NCBI GenBank assembly: GCA_022577435.1
Contig: JAKOON010000007.1
Location: 19,526,881-19,590,880, forward strand
Length of the DNA stretch: 64,000 nt
Direction: 5' to 3'
Source of the DNA: Embiotoca jacksoni
Lineage: Eukaryota > Chordata > Actinopteri > Embiotocidae
Part shown: piece by piece, positions 12,531 through 24,060 of the stretch
Position numbering within the stretch: position 1 is the stretch's first letter
Layout: every line of letters starts with the position of its first letter
Translations under genes and position numbers: made by a program
Notes under the pieces: generated by a model
Told to the model about the DNA's origin: nothing
Database searches by the model: none
What the model saw: only the letters and a program-made list of their open reading frames with translations

Positions 12531-13329
12531 ACTTTGACCTTTTGAATATAAAATGTCATGTTTGTGTGAAATGTTGCCTTTGTTTATGTTTATGAATTCT
12601 GGAGTTATTGCCACAAAAAGGAACATCCTGCCTCAGAGCACAACACAGAAAAATTAATCCATGAAGTTATTACTTGTAGGTTAGATTACTGTCATACATT
12701 GTTGTTGCCATACTGTCATTATGTATAAAGGACGCTCAGATACGTCATTACGTCTCTGCTACAAACCGGCTTCTCTGCCATTAACATATAAATGTAAACA
12801 TGTTGCCTGACAAAATTAAAGGTCAGGAGAAAAGAACAGTGGAGCAGAGAGGGAGATAATAAACAGACAAAGGTTCCACAAATGCAGAAAATGCTGCAAA
12901 ATAGGCGCCATATTCACCAGTAAGAAAGCAAAGGCCTGTACTATTAAGGATTTGCGTTTACAAATTTTGTAAATTGGTTGGGTTGCATTGTAGGTTTTGC
13001 ATACAACATATTCATATGTTTGATGAGCACACTCTTTTTTTTTTGTGGCTCTGTAAATGAGGAACCAGAAGGTTGTCGTCTCACTGCTCCCAGCACATTT
13101 TGTAATTTTAAAATTCAGCCTCAAAATTCTTGAGGAAAACAGAGTGTTGGGGTTGAGTAGAGTAAAGGAGAAAAAAAACAAAACACAATTTGAGGAGAAA
13201 ACAATCAATAATTATTTAATGTTTTTTATTTTAATAATTGTGCAATAACATTGCACACTCATCTGAGGGCATAGGCTTGGTTTCAAGATTAGTAGGAACA
13301 CAACAACCCAATCCTTATCGCTCAAAAGT

Positions 13330-13620
13330 AAAAAATAAATGTATCACAGGCTGGCGAGGAAGAATGAATGGAGGCAGGCTGGGATGGCAGAGTGGAGATT
13401 AGTGGAGGAAGACCGGGCTGACAGGGTGAGTGGCCGAGGCAGGAGACTGAAGGCAGGCGAGGACTGAGAGGACTTCTGTCGGCAAGAGGCAGGTGGAGCG
13501 GATTAGTAGTGAGGTCTGGTGAGAGACTGGCGAGGGCTGGAGAGCAGACTGGTGGAGGGAAGCTGGTAGAGTTGGCTAGTGATTGCAGAAGGTGAGGCAG
13601 GTGTGACCAAGTAGGCTGGA
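13330..13620. repeat. Purine-rich degenerate minisatellite
   Basis: About 290 bp are almost free of C runs on the plus strand and repeat GGCGAGG, GGCAGG and GGAGACTG-like words without a fixed period. The open frame on the minus strand is Pro/Ser-rich and follows from the skew. Confidence 0.5.
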
Positions 13621-14529
13621 CACAAGGAAACATATGGTAGCGGATGCATGAAGAATTTTCAAAATGCTTAGGAAAGGAGCTTTCTTTTCCGTTCGTTTTT
13701 TCTTTAGCATAGGATACAACAGACCATCCTTTAAGAAAGGAAAGACGGTAACGCCATCCAACGTTCGATTTCTTGCATAGCAACATTGAATGTGACCCAT
13801 TACTTAGCCATTTAGGAGCAATGTTATTTGCAGTAGTAGATTTGTATGCTCAAGACATGTTCTATTTCATATAGGTTTTGCCCTATAAGAGCTGTCGCTA
13901 TTGGGTTTATCCCTCGTGTTTGCGCAGTCTGAAGAGGTCTTTAATGCCACAGAGCTTCACTCCTTCAGGTCCACATTCTAAGTATAACACACCTGTATAA
14001 ACTGAAGCTCTTCCTGGAACCCCAACATCTCGGAGAACGTAGGTGAGCTGTCCGAGCATCTCATAGTGTACTGTGTCTGGCTGTTACTATTGTTACTATT
14101 ACGTGTCAAAGCACCAGGTATCCAGCCACATGTACTCTGAGACCTATAACTACCGAAGCAGTAGTAAAGGCATTGACACAGTAAATTTGTGTGATTGGCC
14201 TCCCAAAAATTATGACCAGTGTTAAAATTCATGGCTGATGTTGGCCGCTAGGGCAGTGGTGCAGGACAGTACTAGGTTTAGTCCAAATTGCTAATTAGTG
14301 TTTACAAACTAGTATTTGGACCTGACCCATGTCCAAGTGTGCCCAGGAAATGTATTACGCTTTTGGGTCTCTATTTCTTTGGTGGTAGTGGTGGGGCAAG
14401 GCCATGTGGCCCTGGTCCAGACCACAGCTGTGTTGTGTTTCCCATAATGGAACTGCTGAAGGCAAAAGCAAAGATTGTGTGGACATCTGAATGGCAGACT
14501 GTCTGCTGTGTTTCCTGTTTTAACAGCTC

Positions 14530-14625
14530 TGCATTTCAATCGGGCCTTTGTGCTAGATAGCAGTCAGATGGGAGCAGGTGCTGTCTTGCTGCAAAGGTCA
14601 TGAGCCATTTTATGGTCTGGTGAAT
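14530..14625 (+). pseudogene. Gypsy-type RNase H start, fragment
   Basis: The plus strand reads FNRAFVLDSSQMGAGAVLLQ, very like the beginning of gypsy RNase H (DASxxGxGAVLxQ), then reaches a stop. The first catalytic Asp is present. Confidence 0.62.
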
Positions 14626-15494
14626 CCAGTAAGCGTTCTATGTAAACTGAGGATTTATCTCCAAGTATGGTAACCTTATCTCTGACATCAAGGGTGAGCT
14701 AGCCTCCATCAAGCAGCTCATCTTGGTCCTTCTCCAGCAACAGACTGCGTTGCAAGTCCACCAGTCAACCAGCCAATGTTAAACTGATGGATATGACTTC
14801 GGCTCAAACTTTGATTAATTTTGGACTTATTCAAACCAGTACAGAGCAGATGGTGTGCACCATAACAGAAAGGGAACAAAGCAGTTGACTAATAATTGTA
14901 TCCAGGTTATCACTTTTAACTCATTCTTACATGCACCCCAGCAAGACTCAATCCAGCCTTTGTCTCCCACTCCTACATCTCGTCTAATAAAAGTGCCATT
15001 TTTAAGGAGCTTTCACAAGCATTGAAGTCAATATCAGATTGTTTAGTCGTAAAACCTTGATTGTAAATGGTATCATTAGATCTTATAGGCACCATTGTAT
15101 TTTCCTCACTATTACCAGTTTCATCAAGCCAATCTCAAAGAAAAGCTTTGGTTCTCAGATTTCTATATCCCTCTGCTCAGTTTACTGCCCTAAAAAAGGC
15201 TTTACATCAAAATTTGATGAGCTGTCAACACAAACCAGTTTACTGACACACGTACAACAAACACGATTCCAATATTGACAGATTCTAGACAATCTCCTCC
15301 AGACAATTATAAAAAGATTTTATGGTGAGATGTGTAAAAACATAACAATTTCAAAAGACAAAATTTTATTTTAACTCCTGAGTGACACAAATTATAATTG
15401 ATGGGTGCAATGTCATGTAATCCCATTTCAAATAAAAAATAGACCAAAGACAAAAAAAAAAAAAAAATAATCATAAATTTATGAAAAAGATTGA

Positions 15495-17496
15495 ATTTAA
15501 TGCTTGCAACACATTTAAAATAAGGCGGGACAGGGGCAACGAGAAACTGGAAAAGTTGTGCAACGCTAAAAAATTCACCTGGTTGAATATCTTTTCACTA
15601 ATTAGGTTAATTTGCAGATCAGTAACATGATGGGGTATAAAAAGAGCACCCCACAGAGGCAGAGTCTTTTAGCAGTGAAGATGGTCAGTGGTTCACTCCT
15701 CTGTGAAACAGTGTGGACAAATTGTAATTTTTACAATCTAAGAATAATGTCCCTCAACATAAAATTGCAAATAATTGGGGGATTTCATCATCTAAAGTAC
15801 ATAAAATCATTAAAAGATTCAGAATCTGGAGAAATCGCTGTACACAAGTGACAAGGCCATAAACTGATATTGGATGGTCGTGATCTTTGCAACATTGCAT
15901 GGGCTTAGAAACACTTCTAAAAATAATTGTCTGTGAATACAGTCTGTCGTTGCATCCACAGATATCAAGTCAAGTCAATTTTATACAACGCCAAATCACA
16001 ACACGGCACTTAACAACAGAGCTTCACAACTTTATACAGAGGAATTTAACATTTACCACGTAGGTTAGGAGGAAAAAACTCAGCTTTAAGGAAAGAAAAC
16101 CATGGACACAGGGAAGGAAAAACTCACTTTTAACAGGAAGAAACCTCCAACAGAACCAGGCTCAGAGGTTGGAGGCCATCTGCCTTGACTGGTTGGGGTG
16201 AGAGGAGAGCAGAGAGAAAGAAAAGGACAGCAGAGAGACCCAAAACATGAACTGTTAGTGGGGCTGACAATCACAGAGCAGAGACATGCAGCTCCATGCA
16301 GGGATGTCTGCAAAAGAAAGCACAGACATTTCACGAGTGAGGGAACTGAATGGAGGGAAAACAGACAATAAGCAAAAACTATGGGAGAGAAAGAATGAAG
16401 TTATTAAGATGTAATGGTGGCATATGAGTGAGTAGAAAGTGATAGAAGAGGAAAGGAGTTCAGTGCATAACGAGATCCCTCAGCCTCAGCCTCAGCCTAT
16501 CACAGCAGAACTAGACGATGGTTCAGAGCCACCTGAGCCAGCCCTAACTATAAGCTTTAACAAAAAGGAAAGTTTTCCTAAAATCTTAAAGCTATAGAGG
16601 GTGTCTGCCCCTCAAAACAAAACTGGGAGCTGGTTCCAGAGGAGAGGGGCCTGGAAGCTGAAGGCTCTGCCTCCAGTTCTACTTTTGGAAACTCTGGGAA
16701 CCACAAGCAAACCAGCATTCTGAGAGCGAAGGGCTCTGTCGGGATAATATGGTTCCATAAGATCTCTGAGATACGGACTGAGGCGAATAGGAAAACTGTC
16801 CTGTGGTCTGACAAAACAAACACTGAAATTCTTATTGGAAATCATGGATGCTGTGTCCTCCTGGCTAAAGAGAGGGGATATCCAGCTTGTTATCAGCGCA
16901 CAGTTGAAAATCTAGCATCTGTGATGGTATAAGGATGCATTAGTGCACATTGCATGGGTAGCTTGCACATCTGGGAAGAAACCATTAATGTTGAATGATA
17001 TATACAGCTTTTGGTACAGCATATGCTCTCAGCCAGACAATGTCTTTTTCAGGGAAGGCCTTGCTTACCAACCAAATTCAGCATGCACTACAACAGCATG
17101 GCTCTGTAGTAGAAGAGTCCAGGTGCTAAACTGGCCTGTCTGCAGTCCAGACCTGCAACCCATTGAAAACATTTTGAGCGTCATGAACAAACTGCATGAG
17201 CAGCTGTAATCCAATATTAAGCATGGGAAGGGACAGCATTTCAATTTCAAAACTCCAGCAACTGCTCTTCTCAGTTCCCAAATGTTTTCAGGGTGTTGGT
17301 AAAAGAAGAGACAATGCAACACAGTGGTAAACAGGCCCCTGTTCCAACGTGTTGCTGTCATCAAATTCAAAATGAGCATATATTTTTGGTAAAAGAATAC
17401 AATTTCTGTTTCAACATTTGATATGTTGTCTTTGGGCTATTTTCAATTATTTACATTTTACACAGCATTCTAACATTTTTGGAAACAGGGTTGTAT
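15495..17496 (+). mobile_element. Tc1-type element D, split by an L2-type LINE
   Basis: The 5' part (about 15495-15958) resembles the leader and N terminus of a common fish Tc1-like family: GGGACAGGGGCAAC, then a GGGTATAAAAAGAGCA stretch and a degenerate DNA-binding region. The 3' part (about 16795-17496) holds the catalytic half: WSDKTNTEI, then a degraded second-Asp region, then LNWPVCSPDLQPIENI with the Glu. It ends at TTTTTGGAAACAGGGTTGTA. Between them lies an L2-type LINE 3' piece, and about 120 bp of the expected transposase sequence are missing at the junction. The protein has multiple stops. Confidence 0.82.
15959..16794 (-). mobile_element. L2-type LINE 3' end inserted in Tc1 element D
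   Basis: The 3' end is on the left (AAGTCAAGTCAATTTTATAC followed by GCCAAATCACAAC), followed by a long untranslated region. At 16795-16600 on the minus strand a reverse-transcriptase C terminus is recognisable: LRSQNAGLLVVPRVSK followed by APLLWNQLPV. Related 3' ends lie at 26.4, 41.9, 47.5 and 61.4 kb in the same orientation. Confidence 0.75.
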
Positions 17497-17569
17497 GACA
17501 TGCTATATAAACTTGACTTGACTTGTAGCAGGAGGTGTGCATCTTTTTTTACACCAACCAAAACCCGAT

Positions 17570-18223
17570 AGATAGGTAGGTAGGTAGGTAGGTAGATATA
17601 CTTTATTGACCCCACAAGGGGAAATATTTACACTACAGCAGCATGAGAAGATACAGGATAAGCGATAAAAAGCGAGGTAAAAATATAGAATATATATATT
17701 TTTTTTAAATGAACAATATATACAAATAAAATGGAATAGAATTAAACAACAAAAGTGCAATGGTCAGCGGTTTAGTGCAAAAAATTGTCAGTGATGTAGC
17801 ATGGATTTGGCCAGAGATGAGTTACTGTAAAGTCTTATTGCAGTGGGCAGGAATGATCTCCTGTATCTGTCCTTGTGACAGCGGAGCTGGAGGAGTCTTT
17901 TGGAGAAAGTTCTCCTCTGTCCCTGCAGTAGGTGGTGGAGAGGATGGTCAGGATTATCCAATATGGATAACAGTTTGTTCAGTGTCCTCCTCTCCACCAC
18001 CTTTTCTAGACTGTCCAGTTTGCAGCCAATTATGGAGCCAGCTCCCATGCTGCTTCCCCAGCAGACTACAGAAATACAGTGTACTGGCCATGACAGACTG
18101 GTAGAACATCTCCAACATCTTGCTGCACACATTGAAGGATTGAAGTTTCCTCAAGAAAAAGAGTCGACTCATCTTCTTGTAGACAGCGTTTTCTAACCTT
18201 TCTGCAGTCTCCTGGATGCCCAA
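17570..18223 (-). mobile_element. CR1/Rex-type LINE 3' end with TAGG repeat
   Basis: On the minus strand two overlapping frames carry a LINE C terminus: MLEMFYQSVMASTLYF, then KVVERRTLNKLLSILDNPDH, then RCHKDRYRRSFLPTAIRLY. A deletion between them removes part of the protein and changes frame. The 3' end has the CCCTTGTGGGGTCAATAAAG motif and passes into CCTA/CTAT repeats at 17568-17600. Confidence 0.78.
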
Positions 18224-18242
18224 ATCAGAAACTAATGAGATT

Positions 18243-18345
18243 GTCTTTGTTTTTTCAGGCCTATGACCTAGACATCATGCATATTTAAAGGGAAAGACAA
18301 TCTCATAGGAAATGTGTTGTCTCGTGCCCTTTGCTCTGAGCTTTT
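18243..18345 (+). pseudogene. Gypsy-type RNase H end, fragment
   Basis: With one extra T near 18278 the plus strand reads AYDLDIMHI then KGKDNLIGNVLSRALCSEL, like the gypsy RNase H end (HxxGxxNxxADALSR). The Asp of ADALSR is replaced. Confidence 0.58.
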
Positions 18346-20640
18346 AATGCCATTTCATGCTACTTTTTGACCTGCTCTTGCTAATGCTTGTTCTCTTGAT
18401 TTGCTTCTCGAGTAGCAGGGTGATTGAGGATGGGCAGGGAAAGAGCAGGCAAAGGGCAGTAGGAAGGTCATGTGTAGATTTACTTCTTCCTTTTTGGGTC
18501 ATTTTATTGATATTTGTGTGTAATTGGGTGGGTGTTAAAATGCTGGGGATTCTCCTTGGAGCACTCTGTCTGTTTGTGACTGTGTGCTGTGTCAGTTTGT
18601 CCAGAATGGAGTACCTGGGCCCGGTGCTCGACAGGATATGAAAGCCCAGCTTCCAGCATGGCTCACTCTCTTCCCTGCCAGCATATGTGCATTTTGGTTT
18701 CACTTGGCTTGGTTTTCCTCAGCTGGGAACCTCTCACCAGGTTTATACATCAAATGTGAATGACTTTTGTACAACAACAAAAACAAAAACCTAACCTTAT
18801 CCCCTCATTTAACTGCCTTTCATATTCATATTTTCATAACTCCACCCTTCTGGCCTGCAAAGCTTCTTTATCCTCCAAACCACCAGAGCGAAGAGAGAAG
18901 AACTATCCCGTTTTTTTTCACCACTTCTAGGAGAAAGAAAATGCCAATTTAGTGAAAGCATTAATGATGTAAATCGAATGTTGTTATTCTAATTAACTTC
19001 ACTCATTCAGCAGTTTGTTGGTGTTGACATTTGGTTTAATCTTATATTTACTTAGATTTCATGTTTTTTGGAATAAAAAATCCATTTGTCACCCTTTGAT
19101 TTGTCCACCTGTTAAACTTCAACCAAAACAAATACATTGTTGGAAAGGCTTTTGGATCAAGTGTTTAAATGTGCACACCTCATTGGATGTGGATTATTGC
19201 CCAAAATAGATACACATATGATCTTAAATCTCTTTAACTTTTTATTTTTTTTAAACAAAAAAGCATAATGTGAACTGCAAAATAAACTGTGATGTATTTT
19301 TTTTAATTCACACATCGTTCTATAATCACTCATTAACAAGCAGCCAATCCTCCAATGTCTACTAAATAAAGCCACACCTAGCCTACACATTTTTGATTTA
19401 AAGTCTTTATTGGAGTCAACTCAGAAACGGTGGGAACAGAAGGACATTTTTTTCTTTCCCCCATTACCACTAAGTGGACTTTGCTCCATTTCTACTGGGC
19501 TAACAGGACTGTGAAAATTTGAGTTATTCTTAAATTGGAACTTCATGTATGATACATTTAATGACATTGTTTTTTTATGTGTACTGTGGCACTGCCATTT
19601 TTCCAAAGTGTCGCAAGATGTTCTAACACTCATCCATCTATTTTTCCATCTTTCCTGTCCATCAGTTGTGCATCAGTTTCTTTCCTTTTTTTTCTATATT
19701 TCATACTGTCACATCTTCTGTATCCTTTCACGCTGTATGTATTATATCCACCTACTCTCTCTTTATCCTTCCTTTCTTCTTTACCTCCCACTCTCTCCTT
19801 AACATAGGCTTTTGCTCTCTCCTGCTCCCTCCCACATCTCTTCCTCTCTTTGTGTGTTTTTGCCATCTCTTGCATTGCCATCCTTTCCATCGTCATCACT
19901 CCATCAGGTGAGACTATTCAGCATTTTAAAATAAGATGTTTTGTTAATCAGGTTTGGTCTTCCCCTTGTTTTCTCTCTCGCCTTATCTCTCGCTCTTCCT
20001 CTCTCTATCCCACTCTCTCTAAGGGTGTATCTACCACTCTGGATTTTTTTGTATTAAGATGTTTTATTAAGTGGTATCGAGAGTGAAGCTTCTCTCTCTC
20101 TGCCTTTTGCTTGTCTTGCTGATAGTTGGTCAACCATGGCAGTCTATGCAAGTGTGTATGTATTTGTCGGGGTACTGCCTGGATGAGGAGAAAAGCCTCT
20201 GATACCTCCAGTCACTCTCCCCTGAGCCTGCTGGATTAACTGGGACACACTTAAACACACACTCACACAGACACACAGACACACACCCCACAAAACACAC
20301 CCGACACACTTACAATACAAACGTACTGCAAAATTGAACTGATAACTGCATGCATATATTCACATCTATACAGCAAAATATACTCTGTAACCTTGAATAG
20401 GACAACAAACATAACATAAAAACATAAACACATAAGCAAACAAACACACGTAAGTGTATGTGTATGCACATCTGTACAAAAATACACATACAAAAATAAA
20501 ATTAAACAAGGTCACACAGCTACAGATAGACAAATATGTACTGTCAGTGTAAAGATGCAAATAGACTAGACAAATATGTAGGGTACAAGCATGGATACAA
20601 ATACACCAAAGGAGCAAACACACACAGATCATAGTGAGTT
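18346..20640. other. No recognised gene; pyrimidine-rich part
   Basis: The stretch 19600-20100 is strongly CT-rich and 20240-20300 is CA-rich. Overlapping open frames there follow from the skew. No splice-supported exon was found. Confidence 0.55.
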
Positions 20641-20830
20641 TCTTTCCAGGAAGTGTTGTCCTGGCTGCTTTTAGTCCTGGTCATTAAAAATTCAAAGGGA
20701 CCAATCAAACGGTTTAATTGAATCTGAGGCCCCTCCCACCGGGGGCTGGATAAGGCAGGGGAGCTCCGATCACAGCCAATTAGAGCCAGTAATGGGTGCT
20801 ATCTGTTGGTCCCTGGTGAGACAGATAGAT

Positions 20831-20832
<2 letters not shown>

Positions 20833-20867
<35 letters not shown>

Positions 20868-20868
20868 G

Positions 20869-20904
<36 letters not shown>

Positions 20905-20952
20905 TGTGCACGTGTGTGTGTGTGTGCGCGTGTGTATGTGTGTTTGTGTGTG
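20833..20952 (+). repeat. TG / CGTG compound microsatellite
   Basis: It has the same TG to CGTG to TG structure as the repeat at 0.7 kb, with a GCACGTG in the middle. GA-rich DNA follows to about 21110. Confidence 0.95.
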
Positions 20953-21258
20953 GAGAGAGAGACAAGACGGACGTGCAAATCTAAGCTAACCTAATTTTTC
21001 CCTTGGTCCCCTGTGTTTTCTCATTAGAACTCAGTGCCAGCAGGGACCAGAGACAGAGCGAGGGAGAGAGGAACTGCAGTGATTTAGAGAGAGAAAGAGA
21101 CAGCGAGGTTTATTAAGAGGGACTGAGCTACAAATGAGCAGAAAGCATAGAACAAGTGATGCAGAGATGTAGTGTTATAGAGAGGCATAAGACTGTTTGT
21201 TGAAATGTGTATGAGCCCAGAGTGATTCCTGACTGAGGGTTTCTCACCAACTTATTAG

Positions 21259-21260
<2 letters not shown>

Positions 21261-21314
<54 letters not shown>
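21261..21314 (+). repeat. (AC)27 microsatellite
   Basis: A perfect AC run with no interruptions. Confidence 0.97.
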
Positions 21315-21317
<3 letters not shown>

Positions 21318-21554
21318 AACAATCTCATGCATAGTCAAAATTGCTTGCTTACTTACTTGCTCAGTAAAATGTGTTTTTGAATGCCGATTACCCTGAATAG
21401 CAGTTTAGAATAATTATGTCTTCTGGATGCTTCTGAATGTTGTCCATACTAGCAGTTTGTTAAATGGCTTACAGCCCAAGACACTGTTGCAGCAACATTC
21501 GGGAGACAGGCTTTAAGTTTCGATATTTGAGTCAATGACAACATGCAAATTAAA

Positions 21555-22265
21555 TAATTATGATGGTCGATCAAAAAGTTTTGAGACTGTGCCTGTTGGG
21601 CATAAACGGAGGGCAGCACACAGTGCACGGGAAAGCTACCATTCTCATGAGTAAGTATTTCAAGTTATGTTGCTTGATTAAAAAAAAAAAGTACCTGACA
21701 TTTGTGAGAAGTGGTATGAGTGCATTTGCAATTTCATCATGGACTGGCGCAGAGAGCACACATCAAATTTTATGTCAAACTCAGGAAATTGGCTAAGGAG
21801 ACCCTTTAAAGGCTTCAAAAAAAATCCATGGCAACGAAGCAATGCTCTGGATAAGGTGTTTTTAGTGACACTCACATTTAAAGAGGTGCAGAACGCTACT
21901 GTCCAGGACTGAAATAGTCAGGTCGGGTCGGGAGTGCGACCAGATGGGTTTTCTTTCATAATTGTGGGGTTGTGCACCATGATTTCTTCATTCAGGATCA
22001 AACTTCCAAAAACTGAGTTCAAATAAGCATCTCTGGGCAAATATTTGGTGCAAAGCTGGTGCACTGGCTCTTGGATTCTCAGACATGTCAATACGTCCCC
22101 TAACAACATGTTGAAAATGCACAACAACACAGTCTTCACTTGCCACTTGGAATTTGGCTCCCTGTGACTTCTTTCTGTTCCCCTAATAGTTTGACACAAA
22201 ATTTGACGTGTGCTTTCTGAACAAGTTGCAGGACCATGGTGGACCATTTGGATCAAGGGATGTAT
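21555..22265. mobile_element. Mariner fossil with inverted N-terminal pieces
   Basis: The plus strand at 21560 starts GATGGTCGATCAAAAAGTTT, like a mariner end. At 21747-21860 it has a decayed KFCVKLGKSATET...SRxxVFEWH region. On the minus strand at 22230-22150 a second, separate KFCVKL-like start occurs. The two starts therefore face each other. Both carry stops. Confidence 0.55.
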
Positions 22266-22275
22266 CTTGGGATAC

Positions 22276-22700
22276 TTAGGCCCAGGACACACTGCCTGTG
22301 TGTCATGTGTGTGAGGTCTTGAGTTTAATTTAAACCCATGCTAAATGTTTAGTGCAGCCACACAGCCTATGTGACATGCATCTAACACCCAACTCGTGCC
22401 TCGCATGTGCAGTACGTCATCTAAAAAATAGACCCCATGCCTGTTTTTAAGGCATGCTGTGTGCAGTTCTCAGTGAAAATCAATCAGGAAAAGATCTGCG
22501 ACCACATTTGTACTGCCGATAATTTAACAGGTGAAGGGCAGCATATTCCCAGTGCTCTCTCCCTCTCTCCCCTCTAGGTCAGGATGAGTGTATCTTGCTC
22601 TGAATGAGGGTAAACAAAAATCATGTGCCTGCTTTTCGGTTATAACTCTTGACTTGTTGGACCAGAATATTGATAATGATCAAGAGATTTAGTGATTCAA
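22276..22700. mobile_element. Diverged relative of the 8.1-kb hAT-like element
   Basis: It starts CCAGGACACACTGCCTGTGT and shares the block ATCATGTGCCTGCTTTTCGG with TTATAACTCTTGACTTGTTG (22620-22660) with the copy at 8.1-8.7 kb. The right end was not found. Confidence 0.5.
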
Positions 22701-23305
22701 TGACCAGAGTAGCATCAGCACTTACTCACCTTACTTGCAGGACTTACTCACAGGAGTTACAGCTTTTCTGCACAACAGCAGCAGTCTCACAACGTTTTAA
22801 ATGCCGCTCGTATGTAATACTAATGCCAGTTACATGTCTAAATATTTTGTGCTTCAGCAAGAGCCATAAAACATGCAATACTGCTTGCGGTAACCAAACA
22901 TTACCTGCTATGTTCTTGTAGGGGTTGCAGCTGCAACTGTCTGGCTACAAGCATATTAGAAGAGCTTTTAACATTAGCATTCTTGCCTCTATCACCACAT
23001 TTAGGTTGGGTGTGTTTAAAAAATTCAGATGTCTTGACCTGAACTTCAGACGTTTAGAGTCAACATCTGTCTATAAATAAATTTGTCTTGTTGGCTTTTA
23101 TTGCACTTACAGTAACATAGCAAGTGTAGTTGTCCTCACGGGGATTAACCTCCACTTCACCCGCCTCTCTTGTGTTCTCGTCTGTGTTTTTTATGAAGGG
23201 TGAGGCTCGCGAAATGGAGCAGAGGAGAAAGACGAGAGAAACTAGTCTGAGCATCACTGAGCTGAGATGGAAAAAGGTGCACATAAATTATATAAACACA
23301 GGGGG

Positions 23306-23420
23306 TGTGCGCGTGCGCGTGTGTGTGTGTGTGTGTGTGTGTGCGCGTGTGTGCGTGTGCGTGTGTGTGCGTGTGTGTGTGTGTGCGTGCGTGCGTGTGT
23401 GGGGGGGGGGGGGGCGGGGG
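23306..23420 (+). repeat. GT/GCGT compound repeat ending in a G run
   Basis: GT and GCGT units end in a run of 14 Gs, then C and five more Gs (about 23401-23420). This could form G-quadruplex DNA. Confidence 0.93.
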
Positions 23421-23651
23421 TACTAACATGAATCCCACTCTTTCATAGTTATGAGTTCTGAGATCCCCCATGAGAGCAAATGGAAGGATGGCACAGGGCT
23501 GGTTGTCTTTTCTTGCTAATACCCTGTCTGGGCGTCTGCACCGGGACAGTTGTAACGAATTAGAAGCCCAACATCACAGTTAAGAAAAGATGGCATCTTA
23601 TTTGTGATTGCTGTTAAGCAGGGCCATTATTTTGGGTACATAATTGAAGTT

Positions 23652-24060
23652 TCACTGAAATACAATCCTTTGTGTATGAATGAAGAGATCAGAATGTGGA
23701 CCTATTAATTGTGGCATTTCACAAGGAGTCCATACCTCTTCATGATCGAGGCTCTTTCGGAGCATAATAGTAAGTTTCAGTTTCACAAGTTGGGCATTTT
23801 CTTGCAATTCATTGCTTACCTCATTGTCGATGAAGGTACTTTCACCATTGGTGCCTATTGATGCATAGACGAGCTGTTCTTTGGAAGGGATTCCAGCAGA
23901 GGACACCCACACAGGAAGACTCATGGAAGTGCTGCATTCCTGACCCTCTTTATTGAAGTTGAGTGCCATGGCTGCAGTGGTTTTGTTCTCAGTGTTTGGA
24001 GCTCAGGACCTACGCAGGACCATCTCAGTGTCCACGTCACCTAAAGTTCTCATAATGGAC
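23652..24060 (-). pseudogene. BEL/Pao protease-region fragment
   Basis: The minus strand reads MSLPVWVSSAGIPSKEQLVY, then ASIGTNGESTFIDNEVSNEL. This resembles the Pao protease block LVYALLDTQSDSTFI, with the catalytic Asp replaced by Gly. It is isolated and has no LTR nearby, and is less like the element at 31-37 kb than that element is to its own LTR. Confidence 0.6.

Noticed and set aside
13322..13786. 154-codon Pro/Ser-rich minus-strand frame
   Set aside because: It covers the purine-rich minisatellite; no domain, and length is explained by lack of stop codons in skewed DNA.
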